Assembly: GCF_014648135.1 (NCBI RefSeq)
Contig: NZ_BMQN01000001.1
Coordinates: 992,001-1,056,000 of the forward strand
DNA length: 64,000 nucleotides
Source of the DNA: Deinococcus sedimenti
GTDB taxonomy: Bacteria; Deinococcota; Deinococci; Deinococcales; Deinococcaceae
Direction of reading: 5' to 3'
Both the position numbers and the translations under genes were made by a program. Position 1 is the first letter of the stretch; the number at the start of each line of letters is the position of its first letter. This document shows positions 47,051 through 58,216 of this stretch, piece after piece. The notes beneath the pieces were generated by a model. That model saw nothing but the letters and a program-made list of their open reading frames with translations. It ran no database searches and was not told the origin of the DNA.

Positions 47051-47434
47051 GTGCGCAGTGACGGGTCGGCCTGGAACGCGCGCCGCTGGTGGCGCTCGGC
47101 GGGCTACGCGTGGGCGGGTATCCGGCACGCCTACCGCACGCAGGCGAACTTCCGCATCGAGTGCTGGGCGGCCCTGCTGGCCCTGGGAGCGGCTGGCATC
47201 CTGCGCGCCCCGCTGGCGCCCGTCGCGCTGGCGTGCGCGCTGGTGCTGAGCCTGGAACTCGTGAACACCGCGCTGGAAGCCGCCGTGGACCTCGTCAGCC
47301 CCGAACGGCACCCGCTTGCGAAGGTCGCCAAGGACGCCGCGGCCGCCGCCGTGCTGATCGCGTCCGCCGGGGCGCTGCTCGTCGCGGCAGGCACGCTGCT
47401 GCCCGCGCTGCTGGAGTTCCTGAGCGGCACTTGA
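47051..47434 (+). CDS. dgkA: Diacylglycerol/undecaprenol kinase (DgkA family)
   Basis: A 127-residue, three-helix membrane kinase. It contains the family signature NFRIECWAALLALGAAG, LVLSLELVNTALEAAVDLVS with the catalytic Glu pair, and HPLAKVAKDAAAAAVLIAS. In Gram-positive-like lineages these enzymes phosphorylate undecaprenol; the sequence resembles that group. GTG start. Downstream of ybeY by 11 nt, the usual ybeY-dgkA order, so co-transcribed. Confidence 0.92.
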   Translation: MRSDGSAWNARRWWRSAGYAWAGIRHAYRTQANFRIECWAALLALGAAGILRAPLAPVALACALVLSLELVNTALEAAVDLVSPERHPLAKVAKDAAAAAVLIASAGALLVAAGTLLPALLEFLSGT

Positions 47435-47468
47435 GGGGTTCCGTGCAGTCGGCGCCGGAGTGATGTGC

Positions 47469-47474
47469 CAGCAT
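47469..47474 (+). promoter_or_regulatory. -10 box (CAGCAT) of a leaderless promoter (GNAT gene)
   Basis: CAGCAT, 6 nt, then the GTG at 47481. First base deviates from TAnnnT. Confidence 0.4.
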
Positions 47475-47480
47475 GCGCGC

Positions 47481-48047
47481 GTGCCTTCGCCTGCCGACCT
47501 CTCCCCCGCTGCCGTGACCCTGCGGGGCCGACGCCCGCGCGACCTGCCGGTCCTGACCCGCTGGCTGACCGACCCAGACGCCGAGTGGCGGCAGTGGGAC
47601 GCGCCGTACCTGCCCACCTGGGATACGACAGTGAACCTGCAGCGGTACGCGCAGTCGCTGTCCACGCGGCCGCCCAGCCCGAACGAGCGGGTGGTGGTGG
47701 CCGGCGGCGTGGTGGTGGGCATGGTGAACCGCGCCGAGGAGGACCCGGCGGGAAGCGGCTGGTGGGATCTGGGCATCCTGATCTACGACCCGGCGCTCTG
47801 GGGGCGGGGGCTGGGGTCGCGGGCACTGGGCCTGTGGGTGCAGGCGACCCTGGACGAGACGGACGCGCACGTCCTGACGTTCAGCACCTGGGGCGGAAAC
47901 GAGCGGATGATCCGGGCGGCAGTGCGGCTGGGCTTCCGGGAGGCAGGCCGGGTGCGGGAGGCGCGGGAAGTGAACGGTCAGCGGTTCGATGCGGTGCGGC
48001 TGGACCTCCTGCGCCGCGAGTGGCCGGGTCTGGACGGGGGGGCGTGA
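47481..48047 (+). CDS. GNAT-family N-acetyltransferase
   Basis: A 188-residue acetyltransferase of the RimJ/RimL-like subgroup (acting on amino groups of proteins or small molecules). The acetyl-CoA motif A is WDLGILIYDPALWGRGLGSR (approximately the Q/RxxGxG/A site), then FSTWGGNERMIRAAVRLGFRE, the C-terminal motif B. The substrate is unknown. The GTG at 47481 follows a CAGCAT box by 6 nt. The next gene begins one base after its stop. Confidence 0.88.
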   Translation: MPSPADLSPAAVTLRGRRPRDLPVLTRWLTDPDAEWRQWDAPYLPTWDTTVNLQRYAQSLSTRPPSPNERVVVAGGVVVGMVNRAEEDPAGSGWWDLGILIYDPALWGRGLGSRALGLWVQATLDETDAHVLTFSTWGGNERMIRAAVRLGFREAGRVREAREVNGQRFDAVRLDLLRREWPGLDGGA

Positions 48048-48048
48048 C

Positions 48049-48654
48049 GTGCCGCGCGAGCGAGAGACGCCGGTCAATCCGCCAGGGTTCCTGGCGACGC
48101 AGGACCTGAAGGACCGCGGCTGGACGCCAGCCCTGATCCGCCGCTTTCTGGGTGAGCATGACCGCACCCGCCCGAATGGCCTGCGGATGGGTCGCCGCCG
48201 CCTGCCCCCAGTGAAGCTGTACGAAGAGGCGCGCGTACTGGACGTGGAGCGGGAGGATTCGTTCCTGGCGGCGCAGGCGCGGGCGGCCGACGCGCGTGAG
48301 CGGGCCGAGCGGACCCGCGCGCTACGACAGGCTGCCCGGCTGGAGGCGCTGGAGCGCGCCGCGGCGGAGTACGTGCCGGTGATTCACCCGGAACCGCTGC
48401 GGAAGGGCGCGGTACGCAAGGCCCGCGAACCCTACCAGGGCGCGCTGGACGCGCGACTGGACGCCCTGCGCCGCGAGATTCCGAAGCTCACGGCACGCGA
48501 GGAGGAGGTCCTGAGCGGGCTCCTGCGGACGCAGCTGGACCGCGCCCTGCACGCCGCCTACCCCTGGTACCCGTCCCCGGATGCCACGCCGGGCCCGGTC
48601 CGCACCGGCGGGAACGCGCAGGCGAGCGACTGGCGTGCCTGGGACTGGGACTGA
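48049..48654 (+). CDS. Hypothetical protein with N-terminal HTH-like segment
   Basis: A 201-residue protein. The N-terminal FLATQDLKDRGWTPALIRRFLGEHD looks like a helix-turn-helix-like element seen in several Deinococcus hypothetical proteins. The middle is a charged helix (AQARAADARERAERTRALRQ) and the C-terminal part contains LTAREEEVLSGLLRTQLDRALH. I cannot name it. A nucleic-acid-binding role is possible but unproven. It is separated by one base from the GNAT stop, so it is likely co-transcribed. Confidence 0.6.
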   Translation: MPRERETPVNPPGFLATQDLKDRGWTPALIRRFLGEHDRTRPNGLRMGRRRLPPVKLYEEARVLDVEREDSFLAAQARAADARERAERTRALRQAARLEALERAAAEYVPVIHPEPLRKGAVRKAREPYQGALDARLDALRREIPKLTAREEEVLSGLLRTQLDRALHAAYPWYPSPDATPGPVRTGGNAQASDWRAWDWD

Positions 48655-48732
48655 GACCCGCCAGCCGGGTCAGGCCGGGCGAACCCGCTCCCTCCCGGCC
48701 AACAGGGGCCGAACACCGCTTCACGTGGACGG

Positions 48733-49797
<1,065 letters not shown>

Positions 49798-49804
49798 GCG
49801 GGGG

Positions 49805-49810
49805 ATTGTA
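49805..49810 (-). promoter_or_regulatory. -10 box of a leaderless promoter (femX)
   Basis: On the minus strand TACAAT, 7 nt, then the GTG at 49797. It lies about 55 bp from the divergent leaderless promoter of the isomerase gene. Confidence 0.65.
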
Positions 49811-49865
49811 GCAGCCTGCCTGCACGCCTCATCGCCGTATCACGGTGCGGGGAGGGGCAGAACGC

Positions 49866-49871
49866 TAGAGT
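49866..49871 (+). promoter_or_regulatory. -10 box of a leaderless promoter (exported isomerase)
   Basis: TAGAGT, 6 nt, then the GTG at 49878. Confidence 0.6.
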
Positions 49872-49877
49872 AGCGGG

Positions 49878-50876
49878 GTGAAACAATTCCTGTTGACCGC
49901 CCTGCTGCTGTCGGGGGTCGCCCTGGCACAGACCGACACGACGGCCCCCGCGGCCCCTGCACCGGCCCCCATCGCTGCACCTGCGCAGGACCCCACGGTC
50001 GTCGTGGCCCGCGTGGGCACCATGACCTACACCCTCGCCGACTACGAGAAGGCGTTCCGCTTCGCGATCGCGCGAGTCCTGAACGGTCAGGGCATCGGGT
50101 ACGGCGAGGAGTACCTGACGGAGTTCGCCAGCGCCCGCCCGGACTTCCTCAAGCAGTTCGTGCGGGACCGCGCCCTGGATCAGCTGGCCCGCGCCAGCGG
50201 TCAGGTGGACGCCGCCCTGATCGACACGCAGATGCAGGAGGCCCGCGCGGACTTCGAGACGGACGCCGAATTCCTTGACGCGCTGAGGGCCACCGGGTAC
50301 ACCAGCGCGGATGAACTCCGGGCGGAACTGGAGCGCCGCGCGCTGGTCAGCGCGTACCTGGAGAAGGTGCAGGGCCGCTTCACGTTCGGGGACGCGCTGG
50401 TTGCCGGGTTCTACAACCTGCACAGGGCCGAATTCCAGCGTGATCCGGAGGCGTGCGTGAAGCACATCCTGGTGCCCACGCAGGCCGAGGCGCAGGCCAT
50501 CGCCCGGGACCTGGCGGGCGGCGCGGACTTTGCAGCGGTCGCGAAGGCCAAGAGTCAGGACCCGGGCAGCGCCGCGCAGGGCGGTGACCTGGGCTGCTTC
50601 GGCCCGGGCGAGATGGTGGCCGCGTTCGACACGGCCAGCTTCAAGGGCCCGGTCAACCAGGTGCAGACCGTGCAGTCGCAGTTCGGCTGGCACCTCGTGC
50701 TGGTCACCAAGCGCACCGAAGGCGGCGTGATGCCGCTGACCGAGGCGGCCCCACTGATCCGCCAGAAACTGTCGCAGGACGCCGCGCAGAAGTACCTGGA
50801 CGCGCAGATCGCCAAGCTGACCACCGAGAGCTTCCCGGAAAAGGTCGCCGTGGTGGCCGCGCCCGCCACGAAGTAA
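49878..50876 (+). CDS. Exported peptidyl-prolyl isomerase (SurA/PrsA-like, parvulin domain)
   Basis: A 332-residue periplasmic foldase. Signal peptide MKQFLLTALLLSGVALAQ, an Ala/Pro linker, then an N-terminal SurA-like chaperone domain (40-180) and a parvulin domain (about 195-290: ACVKHILVPTQAEAQAIARD, then GCFGPGEMVAAF and SQFGWHLVLVT). It helps exported or outer-membrane proteins fold. GTG start supported by TAGAGT 6 nt upstream. A dispersed repeat starts about 10 nt after its stop. Confidence 0.92.
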   Translation: MKQFLLTALLLSGVALAQTDTTAPAAPAPAPIAAPAQDPTVVVARVGTMTYTLADYEKAFRFAIARVLNGQGIGYGEEYLTEFASARPDFLKQFVRDRALDQLARASGQVDAALIDTQMQEARADFETDAEFLDALRATGYTSADELRAELERRALVSAYLEKVQGRFTFGDALVAGFYNLHRAEFQRDPEACVKHILVPTQAEAQAIARDLAGGADFAAVAKAKSQDPGSAAQGGDLGCFGPGEMVAAFDTASFKGPVNQVQTVQSQFGWHLVLVTKRTEGGVMPLTEAAPLIRQKLSQDAAQKYLDAQIAKLTTESFPEKVAVVAAPATK

Positions 50877-50885
50877 CCGCGGTTC

Positions 50886-51016
50886 TCACAGCAGAATTTA
50901 TTGAAGGTGCCCTTCACTAGTCCTGAACGAGCGGAGCGAGCACCCGACAACACCAGCGGTTGGAAGTGGAATTGAAGGGCGTGGTGGTGGCCCTTCAATG
51001 GAACTGGACACCGCCG
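50886..51016 (+). repeat. Dispersed two-hairpin intergenic repeat, copy A
   Basis: Starts CACAGCAGAATT, then a short hairpin (TGAAGG/CCTTCA), a GGAGCGAG block, and the conserved core (50956-51014). The core folds with outer GCGGT/ACCGC and inner TTGAAGGGC/GCCCTTCAA pairs. Lies just downstream of the isomerase gene. Confidence 0.88.
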
Positions 51017-51023
51017 TCAGAGG

Positions 51024-51141
51024 GGCGGAGTGATCGTCTCCGCCCCTCTGAACCGAGCCAAGTGGGTCGCCGTAGAAACCAGCGGCTGGGAGGGGAATGG
51101 AGGGGCGTGCCGGTGGCCTCTCCACCCAACTGAACGCCGGT
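51024..51141 (+). repeat. Dispersed two-hairpin intergenic repeat, copy B (diverged)
   Basis: Directly adjacent to copy A. A 13-bp hairpin CAGAGGGGCGGAG/CTCCGCCCCTCTG (51015-51047, so it begins in the last bases of copy A) takes the 5'-hairpin position. The core (51082-51141) keeps the outline (AGCGGCTGGGA to CCAACTGAACGCCGG) and an inner stem with compensating changes (TGGAG/CTCCA), but is more diverged than A, C and D. Confidence 0.7.
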
Positions 51142-51163
51142 GTGAGACCGGCAGGTCATACAG

Positions 51164-51200
51164 GAAGGGCCGACCGCAGGACTACAGCGGTCGGCCCTTC
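51164..51200 (-). terminator. Hairpin terminator after wecB
   Basis: A 14-bp stem (GAAGGGCCGACCGC with GCGGTCGGCCCTTC), 9-nt loop, 10 nt beyond the wecB stop. The tail on the minus strand is TTCCTGT, only weakly T-rich. Confidence 0.7.
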
Positions 51201-51209
51201 GGGGTGGCG

Positions 51210-52336
51210 TCAGCTCCAGTCGGCGGGGCGGTCGGTCAGACCGAAGTGCCAGGCGATGGCCTGCGCGATCCGCTGCGAGGCCTGCCCGTCGCCGTACGGG
51301 TTGCGCGCGGCGCGCATGGTGGCCAGGGTAGCCTCGCGGCCCAGCAGGTCCAGCAGGGTGGCTTCCAGCTGCGCGGGATCGTTCCCGGCGAGCCGAAGCA
51401 CCCCGGCCTCGACGCCCTCGGGCCGCTCGGTGACGTTGCGCAGCACCGCGACGGGCACGCCGAGCGCCGCGCCCTCCTCCTGCAGGCCGCCGCTGTCCGT
51501 GGCGAGCAGGCGCGAGGCGGCCATCAGGGGGGCCATGTCGCTGTAGTCGAGCGGATCGGTCAGTTCGAAGTTCGCCACGCTCTCCAATGCTGGACGCACG
51601 GCCTCCTGCACGGCGGGTGAGAGGTGAACCGGGTAGATGAAGTGGTGCTCCGGGTGCGCCTGCGCCACGCGCGCGAGGGCCTGGGCCATCTCGCGCATCA
51701 TGGGCTGGTTCTCGCGGCGGTGCATGGTGACGGTCACGAGGGGTTGCCCGGCGTCCACGCGGGCCTGCCACGCGGCGCGCAGCGGGACGCGCCCGGCCAC
51801 CTCGCGCACGGCGTCCACGGCGGTCTGACCGGTCACGACGATGCCGTCCGGGGCCTTGCCCTCGCGCAGCAGGTTCGCCTTGCTGCCTGCCGTGGGCGCG
51901 AAATCCAGGGTGCTCAGGACGCCGGTCAGGCGGCGGTTGGCTTCCTCCGGGAAGGGTTCACTCAGGCTGCCGCTGCGCAGGCCCGCCTCGACGTGCCCGA
52001 CCGGAATGCCCTCGTAGAAGGCGCTGAGGGCCACGCAGAAGCTGGTGCTGGTGTCCCCGTGCACGAGGACCATGTCGGCGCCCATCTCGCGCAGCGTCCG
52101 CCCGGCCTGCGGGACGATCCGCGCAGTCAGGTCCGCGAGGGTCTGCCGGTCGGTCATGACGTTCAGATCGCGGTCCGGGGTCAGGCCGAACACGTTCAGC
52201 GCGCCGTCCAGCATCTGCCGCTGCTGCCCGGTGGACAGGATCTGGGCGCTCAGGCCGGTCTGGGCCTGCACGGCGCGGTACACGGGGGCCATCTTGGTGG
52301 CTTCGGGGCGGGTGCCGAAGGCCAGGACAATGTTCT

Positions 52337-52340
<4 letters not shown>
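51210..52340 (-). CDS. wecB: UDP-N-acetylglucosamine 2-epimerase (non-hydrolysing)
   Basis: A 376-residue epimerase making UDP-ManNAc from UDP-GlcNAc. Landmarks: [14 protein letters not shown] (N-terminus), [44 protein letters not shown], and [20 protein letters not shown]. All catalytic segments of WecB/MnaA are present and length is normal. The ATG overlaps the stop of the WecA-like gene (ATGA), so the two act together in surface-polysaccharide or wall-polymer synthesis. Confidence 0.95.
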
Positions 52341-53479
<1,139 letters not shown>

Positions 53480-53552
53480 AAACGGCCCAAGTGTACCGGC
53501 TGCCACCGCGAGAAGGTTCAGGTGCGCTGAATGCGGTCTCATCCACTGCGGT

Positions 53553-55289
53553 TCAGGGGCTGACGGCGAGGGTCGTGACGCTCGCCAGGCCGTCCAGCGG
53601 TCCGGCGCCCACGTGCAGGGTGCGGCTGTCGGCACTCCACGCCAGGAAGGTCGGGGCGCGGTCCAGCGGGCCACTGCGGGTGCGTTCCTCACCGGTGGCC
53701 GCGTCCACCAGGGCCACGACCCAGCCGCCGGGAGACGGCGTGACGACGGCCAGGAGCAGACTGTCGGGACTGAACCGGCTCAGGGGTCCGCCCGGCAGGC
53801 TGGCGTACGGCTGCCGCTGGCCGGTGCGGTACAGATCCGTTCGTCCGTCGGGGCGGGCGTAGGCGTGCACGCCCTTTCCGCTGATCTGCACGTCGCGGTA
53901 GCGCACGCCCGGCTGGACTGGAAGTGGGAAGGTCTTGCGGTTGGCCAGCAGCTGCACGCGGGGCTCGCCCTGCCGGGGGAACAGGTACGCGCGGGTGGCG
54001 TCGGGGGACAGGGTCACGTGGGCGAGGCCGGGGGCCGGGGCTGAGAAGATGACCGTGCCGGATTTCGGCGCGGTGACACTCAGCCCCGACCCGGACCAGG
54101 TGACCACGTGGTTGCCCCAGTGGTTCACGCTGAGCTGGGTGGCGCCTGCCTGCGCCGGGAGCGGGCGGCCCGTGCTGCCCCGCAGTTCGGTCAGGCCGCT
54201 GGGTGTCAGGCCGTACGCGGACCGCTGCGCGCCGCCCACAGCCAGCCAGCGGCGGGGGTCGGGGGCGTGGGCAGGGTCTGCGGCGGGCACGGTGATCAGG
54301 GTGCCGGTGCTGTCCACCGCGCCGCCCTCGACGGCGCCGGGCAGACGCCACAGGGGGCGCGTGGACGTCAGGTCCGCCGGGCGAACGGTCAGGGTGGTCC
54401 CGATCAGGGTCAGGACGTCCTCCTGCGGGGAGAGCCGGGCGGGCTGGGCCGACTGCTGGGCGACCGGCCAGCGGCGTTCGCGGTGTCCGGTCTGGATGTC
54501 CCGCACCTGGGTCTCGCCAGGGCGCAGCAGCAGGACCGTGTTGTTGCGCAGCGGCAGGGCCGTGTACTGTCCACCCGCTTCCGGGTCTGACGGTCTCAGC
54601 ACCGTGGTGGACGGGAAGCCGTCGCGCAGGGCCACGAGGGTCGGGCCGAGCTGCGCCGTGGCCGAGCGGCCATCGGCACTGAACGCCACGACTGCCGGTG
54701 GGCAGGTGGCGTCGCAGGTGAGGCCGCTGAGCGTGCGGATGGCGGCGGTGACCAGGGTGGCGGTGTCGATCAGCTGCACCCGCGCCCCCCGCACGAGGAC
54801 AGCCCGGGTGCCCTCCAGGTTCAGGTCCAGGCTGGTCACGGGGGTCGGGTCCAGCGTCACTCGCTCCCCACCGGGCCAAGTGAGGCGCTCGAGGCCGCGG
54901 GCAGACGCGAGGAGCAGCGTGCCGTCCGGCAGGAAGCCAAAGCCACTCAGCGTCCCGGCGTCCACCTTGGCCAGCGTGGCGCCGTTCAGATTCACGACCT
55001 GAAGGGACTGGCCGGTCTGGACCGCCACCTGGGTCGCGTCGGGACTGACCCGCACCGCCTCGCAGGGGCGGCCCAGCCAGACCGCGCGCCGCTGGCCGCC
55101 GCTGATCTGGCTGAGCAGACGTTCGCCCACGCAGGCGTGCACGCCTCCCTGCCGGTCCCAGGTGGCGTCTGACAGACGCGGGTCGCCGGGGAGGACCGGC
55201 GTGTCGCGGACCGTGAGGGTCACGGCGCCAGCGCTGCTCAGCAGGCCGGTCAGGAGGGTGGCGGCGAGACGGGCGGAGCGGCTGGGCAC
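53553..55289 (-). CDS. Exported beta-propeller-like protein
   Basis: A 578-residue protein with a signal peptide ([17 protein letters not shown]). The mature part is beta-rich and made of repeated blades reminiscent of WD40/TolB/YncE propellers, for example [52 protein letters not shown] and [18 protein letters not shown]. Likely a periplasmic or envelope scaffold; no catalytic motif seen. GTG start follows TACACT by 7 nt, rejecting the longer in-frame reading. Single gene. Confidence 0.75.
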   Translation of the reverse strand: MPSRSARLAATLLTGLLSSAGAVTLTVRDTPVLPGDPRLSDATWDRQGGVHACVGERLLSQISGGQRRAVWLGRPCEAVRVSPDATQVAVQTGQSLQVVNLNGATLAKVDAGTLSGFGFLPDGTLLLASARGLERLTWPGGERVTLDPTPVTSLDLNLEGTRAVLVRGARVQLIDTATLVTAAIRTLSGLTCDATCPPAVVAFSADGRSATAQLGPTLVALRDGFPSTTVLRPSDPEAGGQYTALPLRNNTVLLLRPGETQVRDIQTGHRERRWPVAQQSAQPARLSPQEDVLTLIGTTLTVRPADLTSTRPLWRLPGAVEGGAVDSTGTLITVPAADPAHAPDPRRWLAVGGAQRSAYGLTPSGLTELRGSTGRPLPAQAGATQLSVNHWGNHVVTWSGSGLSVTAPKSGTVIFSAPAPGLAHVTLSPDATRAYLFPRQGEPRVQLLANRKTFPLPVQPGVRYRDVQISGKGVHAYARPDGRTDLYRTGQRQPYASLPGGPLSRFSPDSLLLAVVTPSPGGWVVALVDAATGEERTRSGPLDRAPTFLAWSADSRTLHVGAGPLDGLASVTTLAVSP

Positions 55290-55296
55290 GCGCCGG

Positions 55297-55302
55297 AGTG
55301 TA
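55297..55302 (-). promoter_or_regulatory. -10 box of a leaderless promoter (beta-propeller gene)
   Basis: On the minus strand TACACT, 7 nt, then the GTG at 55289. Confidence 0.65.
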
Positions 55303-55353
55303 GCGCGGGTGGGCCGGGCGCATCTGGCCCGGCCCACCGCACCTGCCGTCAGG

Positions 55354-56595
55354 TCAGAACGAGTAGCTCTTGGGCACCACGACCACGCCGTTGTCCGTGA
55401 CGGTGAAGCCGCGCGCGCGGTCCTCCTCGACGTCCACACCGATCTTCGTGCCGGGCGGAATGATCACGTTCTTGTCGACGATGCAGTTGCGGATGTGGGC
55501 GTGGCGGCCGACCTCGACGTCGTCGAACAGCACGCAGCTTTCCACCAGGGAGTACGAGTGGGTGCGGACGCCGCGGCCCAGCAGGCTGTCGCGGACGGTG
55601 CCGCCGCTGATGATGGCGCCCCCGGCCATGATGGAGTTGAACGCCTGCCCCTTGCGGCCGTCGCTCTCGTGGACGAACTTGGCGGGCGGGGAGAACTCGC
55701 TGCTGGTGCGCAGCGGCCACAACTCGTTGTAGATGTCGAACTCGGGGTTGACGCTCACGAGGTCCATGCTGGCCTCGAAGTAGGCGTCGAGCGTCCCGAC
55801 GTCGCGCCAGTAGGTGTTCGGGGCGGTCTGGCCGGGGATGGGGTTCCGGTGGAAGTCGTACGCCATGACGTTGTACCCGTCGCTCAGGGCGCGGGGGATG
55901 ACGTCCCCGCCGAAGTCGAAGCCGATCTCGCCGCCGCCCATGTTCGTCTCGAGCAGTTCCTCCAGCGCGCGGCGGGAGAAGATGTAGTTCCCCATGCTGG
56001 TCAGGCTCACGCCCTCCTGGCCGGGGATGCTGGGTGGGTTCTTGGGTTTTTCCAGGAAGTCCGTGACGCGCCAGTTGTGGTCGACGTGCATCACGCCGAA
56101 CTGGTGCGCCTGCGCCTGCGGCATCGGGTACGCGGCGATGGTCACGTCCGCGCGGGTCTCGATGTGCTTCTGCAGCATGTGCTCGACGTTCATCTTGTAG
56201 ATGTGGTCGCCGCTGAAGATCGCGACGTAGTCCGCCTCGTAGTTGTCGATGAGGTGCATGTTCTGGTACACGGCGTCGGCGGTGCCGCGGTACCAGACGG
56301 GTCCGAGTTCCTCGATGCGGTACATCTGCGCGGGCACCAGCGTGATGAAGTAGTCGCTGAGGAACGTCCCGAAGCGCCAGCCGCGCTGAATGTGCTCGGT
56401 GAGGCTCTGCGCCTTGTACTGCGTGAGGACGTAGATGGAGAACACGCCGCTGTTGATGAAGTTGTTGATGGCGAAGTCGATGATGCGGTACTTGCTGCCG
56501 AACGGCACGGCCGGTTTGCTGCGCTTCTGCGTCAGCGGGGCCAGGCGACTGCCCTGCCCGCCCGCGAGGATCATTCCCAGAACGCGTGGTTTCAT
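55354..56595 (-). CDS. glgC: Glucose-1-phosphate adenylyltransferase GlgC
   Basis: A 413-residue ADP-glucose pyrophosphorylase, the committed step of glycogen synthesis. N-terminal nucleotidyltransferase domain: [25 protein letters not shown] (read as shorter motifs), [32 protein letters not shown] and [19 protein letters not shown]-terminal left-handed beta-helix: [20 protein letters not shown], then [20 protein letters not shown], and the final segment. GGAGGG precedes the ATG at 56595; a TATTGT box lies about 60 nt upstream. Confidence 0.95.
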   Translation of the reverse strand: MKPRVLGMILAGGQGSRLAPLTQKRSKPAVPFGSKYRIIDFAINNFINSGVFSIYVLTQYKAQSLTEHIQRGWRFGTFLSDYFITLVPAQMYRIEELGPVWYRGTADAVYQNMHLIDNYEADYVAIFSGDHIYKMNVEHMLQKHIETRADVTIAAYPMPQAQAHQFGVMHVDHNWRVTDFLEKPKNPPSIPGQEGVSLTSMGNYIFSRRALEELLETNMGGGEIGFDFGGDVIPRALSDGYNVMAYDFHRNPIPGQTAPNTYWRDVGTLDAYFEASMDLVSVNPEFDIYNELWPLRTSSEFSPPAKFVHESDGRKGQAFNSIMAGGAIISGGTVRDSLLGRGVRTHSYSLVESCVLFDDVEVGRHAHIRNCIVDKNVIIPPGTKIGVDVEEDRARGFTVTDNGVVVVPKSYSF

Positions 56596-56652
56596 GTGTG
56601 CTCCCTCCAGTGAACCGGTGGACGTGGGCCGAGGCTTCGTGTGCTGACATTC

Positions 56653-56658
56653 ACAATA
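56653..56658 (-). promoter_or_regulatory. -10 box of glgC
   Basis: On the minus strand TATTGT, giving a leader of about 50 nt with a GGAGGG site. No good -35 at 17 nt. Confidence 0.45.
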
Positions 56659-56730
56659 CCGTTCCCGCCGGGCGGGGTTCGCCGGGGCGGACTGCACAGC
56701 CGGGCGCCCAGATGCCGGGGCGGCGTCACC

Positions 56731-57660
56731 CTAGCGGGCCAGTGCAGCGCCGAGGTGCCGACGGGCTTCATCTGAACTTAAGAGGGGAGCGCCCAGTTGC
56801 GTGCGGGTGAAGGTCAGCTGCCTCCTGGCATACTGCCGGGTGGCGAGCGTGATCTGCGCGGCGGCCTGCGGGACGCTCAGGGTGCCCCGGGCCACGGCCA
56901 GCGCCTCCCGGTAGCCGAGGGCCTGCCACACGGTGGGGCGCGGCGGGCCTTCCGGGTCGACCTGCCCGGCCAGCCACGCGGCCTCGTCGGCCCAGCCGGC
57001 CTGGAACATGGCCAGCACGCGGCCGTGCATGCGGGCTTCCAGGTCGTCGGGTGGGCGGGTGAAGGCGATGGGCTGGTACCGGAAGGCCGGTTCGCTGCGG
57101 CCGAACGCGCCGGGGTACCGGCCGGTGCGGCGGTGGACCTCCACAGCGCGGACCACGCGGCGCGGGTTGCGCTCCATGCGGGCCGCCTCGGCGGGATCGG
57201 CCGCAGCGATGTCGGCCAGCAGGGCGTCCAGGCCGCGCGCCGCCAAGTCGTGCTCGACCTGCGCGCGCACCTGGGGGTCGCTGGGCGGGGTCAGGGGCAG
57301 GCCGCGCATGAGGCCCTGCAGGTAGAAGCCGGTGCCGCCCACGACGACCGGCACCCGGCCCCGCGCCAGCACGTCCCGGATGGCAGTCTCGGCCAGTGAG
57401 ACGAAGCGCGCCACGTCGAACGACTCGTGCACGTCCGCCACGTCGATCAGGTGGTGCGGCACGCTGGCCCGGTCGGCGGGGCCGGGCTTGGCCGTGCCGA
57501 TGTCCAGTCCGCGGTACACGGTGAAGGCGTCCGCGCTGACGATCTCCGCCCCGACTTCCTGGGCGGCGGCCAGCACCAGGGCGGATTTCCCGGCAGCGGT
57601 CGGCGCGGTCAGGATCGGGATAACGGGAGGGAGCGGGTCGGACGGCACGGGGCCGATCAT
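56731..57660 (-). CDS. miaA: tRNA dimethylallyltransferase MiaA
   Basis: A 309-residue enzyme adding dimethylallyl to A37 of tRNAs reading UNN codons. Walker A is TAPTAAGKSALV; the substrate motif is variant, SADAFTVYRGLDIGTAKP (the usual DSxQxY is altered to DAFTVY); VVVGGTGFYLQGLMRGL and RNPRRVVRAVEVHRRTGR follow. The ATG at 57660 gives usual length. It diverges from the Hsp20 gene. Unusual only in the DAFTVY variation. Confidence 0.93.
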   Translation of the reverse strand: MIGPVPSDPLPPVIPILTAPTAAGKSALVLAAAQEVGAEIVSADAFTVYRGLDIGTAKPGPADRASVPHHLIDVADVHESFDVARFVSLAETAIRDVLARGRVPVVVGGTGFYLQGLMRGLPLTPPSDPQVRAQVEHDLAARGLDALLADIAAADPAEAARMERNPRRVVRAVEVHRRTGRYPGAFGRSEPAFRYQPIAFTRPPDDLEARMHGRVLAMFQAGWADEAAWLAGQVDPEGPPRPTVWQALGYREALAVARGTLSVPQAAAQITLATRQYARRQLTFTRTQLGAPLLSSDEARRHLGAALAR

Positions 57661-57735
57661 AGCGGGATGGCTATCCGGGGCCGGTGTGTCTCCGGGGGTA
57701 GAGTTGACGCACAGTGTCGCGCGGGCCCTGGGTGT

Positions 57736-57741
57736 TAGCCT
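57736..57741 (+). promoter_or_regulatory. -10 box of a leaderless promoter (Hsp20 gene)
   Basis: TAGCCT, 7 nt, then the ATG at 57749. Confidence 0.6.
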
Positions 57742-57748
57742 GAGCCGC

Positions 57749-58138
57749 ATGAATGAGCCGGTGCTGGCCCGACTGCAACACCTCATGACGCTGCGCGAGG
57801 AGGTCGAGACCCTCGCGGGCCTGGGCCCCTGGACGCCCGCCGCGGACTGGTGCGACGGGGACACCCATCTGGAACTGCACCTCGACGTGCCCGGCGTGCA
57901 GCCGGACACGCTGGAACTGCTCGAGGACGGCGACCTCGTGACGGTCGCGGGCCAGCGGGCGGAAACGGCGCGGCTGCTGCGGCACGAGCGGCCCAGCGGG
58001 ACGTTCCGCCGCACGTTCACGTTTCCCGAGCCGGTCCTGCCGAACACCGGGCAGGCCAGCCTGAACGGCGGGGTGCTGACCGTGAAGTTCGAGAAGCGTC
58101 ACCCGACCATCAACGTGCAGGTGAACGGGCCGGAATGA
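57749..58138 (+). CDS. Hsp20/alpha-crystallin small heat shock protein
   Basis: A 129-residue small heat shock protein. The alpha-crystallin domain covers residues ~33-125: LELHLDVPGVQPDTLELLED, then VAGQRAETARLLRHERPSG, and FRRTFTFPEP, ending GGVLTVKFEKRHP (the A-x-x-x-n-GvL motif as SLNGGVLTV). It holds unfolded proteins in soluble oligomers. The C-terminal IxI is only partly present (INVQV). Leaderless. Confidence 0.9.
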   Translation: MNEPVLARLQHLMTLREEVETLAGLGPWTPAADWCDGDTHLELHLDVPGVQPDTLELLEDGDLVTVAGQRAETARLLRHERPSGTFRRTFTFPEPVLPNTGQASLNGGVLTVKFEKRHPTINVQVNGPE

Positions 58139-58204
58139 CGCCCGGCGCGCCGTGACCCGCGGCGCTTGGTGCCCCCGGCGGGAATGCGCGGCGGGGGCAT
58201 CGCT

Positions 58205-58210
58205 TATCCT
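58205..58210 (+). promoter_or_regulatory. -10 box of a leaderless promoter (small membrane protein operon)
   Basis: TATCCT, 6 nt, then the ATG at 58217. It heads the three-gene operon with panC and pilT. Confidence 0.6.
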
Positions 58211-58216
58211 GCGGGT

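Noticed and set aside
50877..51209. CRISPR array, because of tandem repeats
   Set aside because: Only two diverged units with internal hairpins, no equal-length spacers and no cas genes; they belong to the dispersed repeat family.
53480..53552. Small gene or repeat between the WecA-like and beta-propeller genes
   Set aside because: Only 73 nt; no ORF with a start signal and no match to the repeat core.
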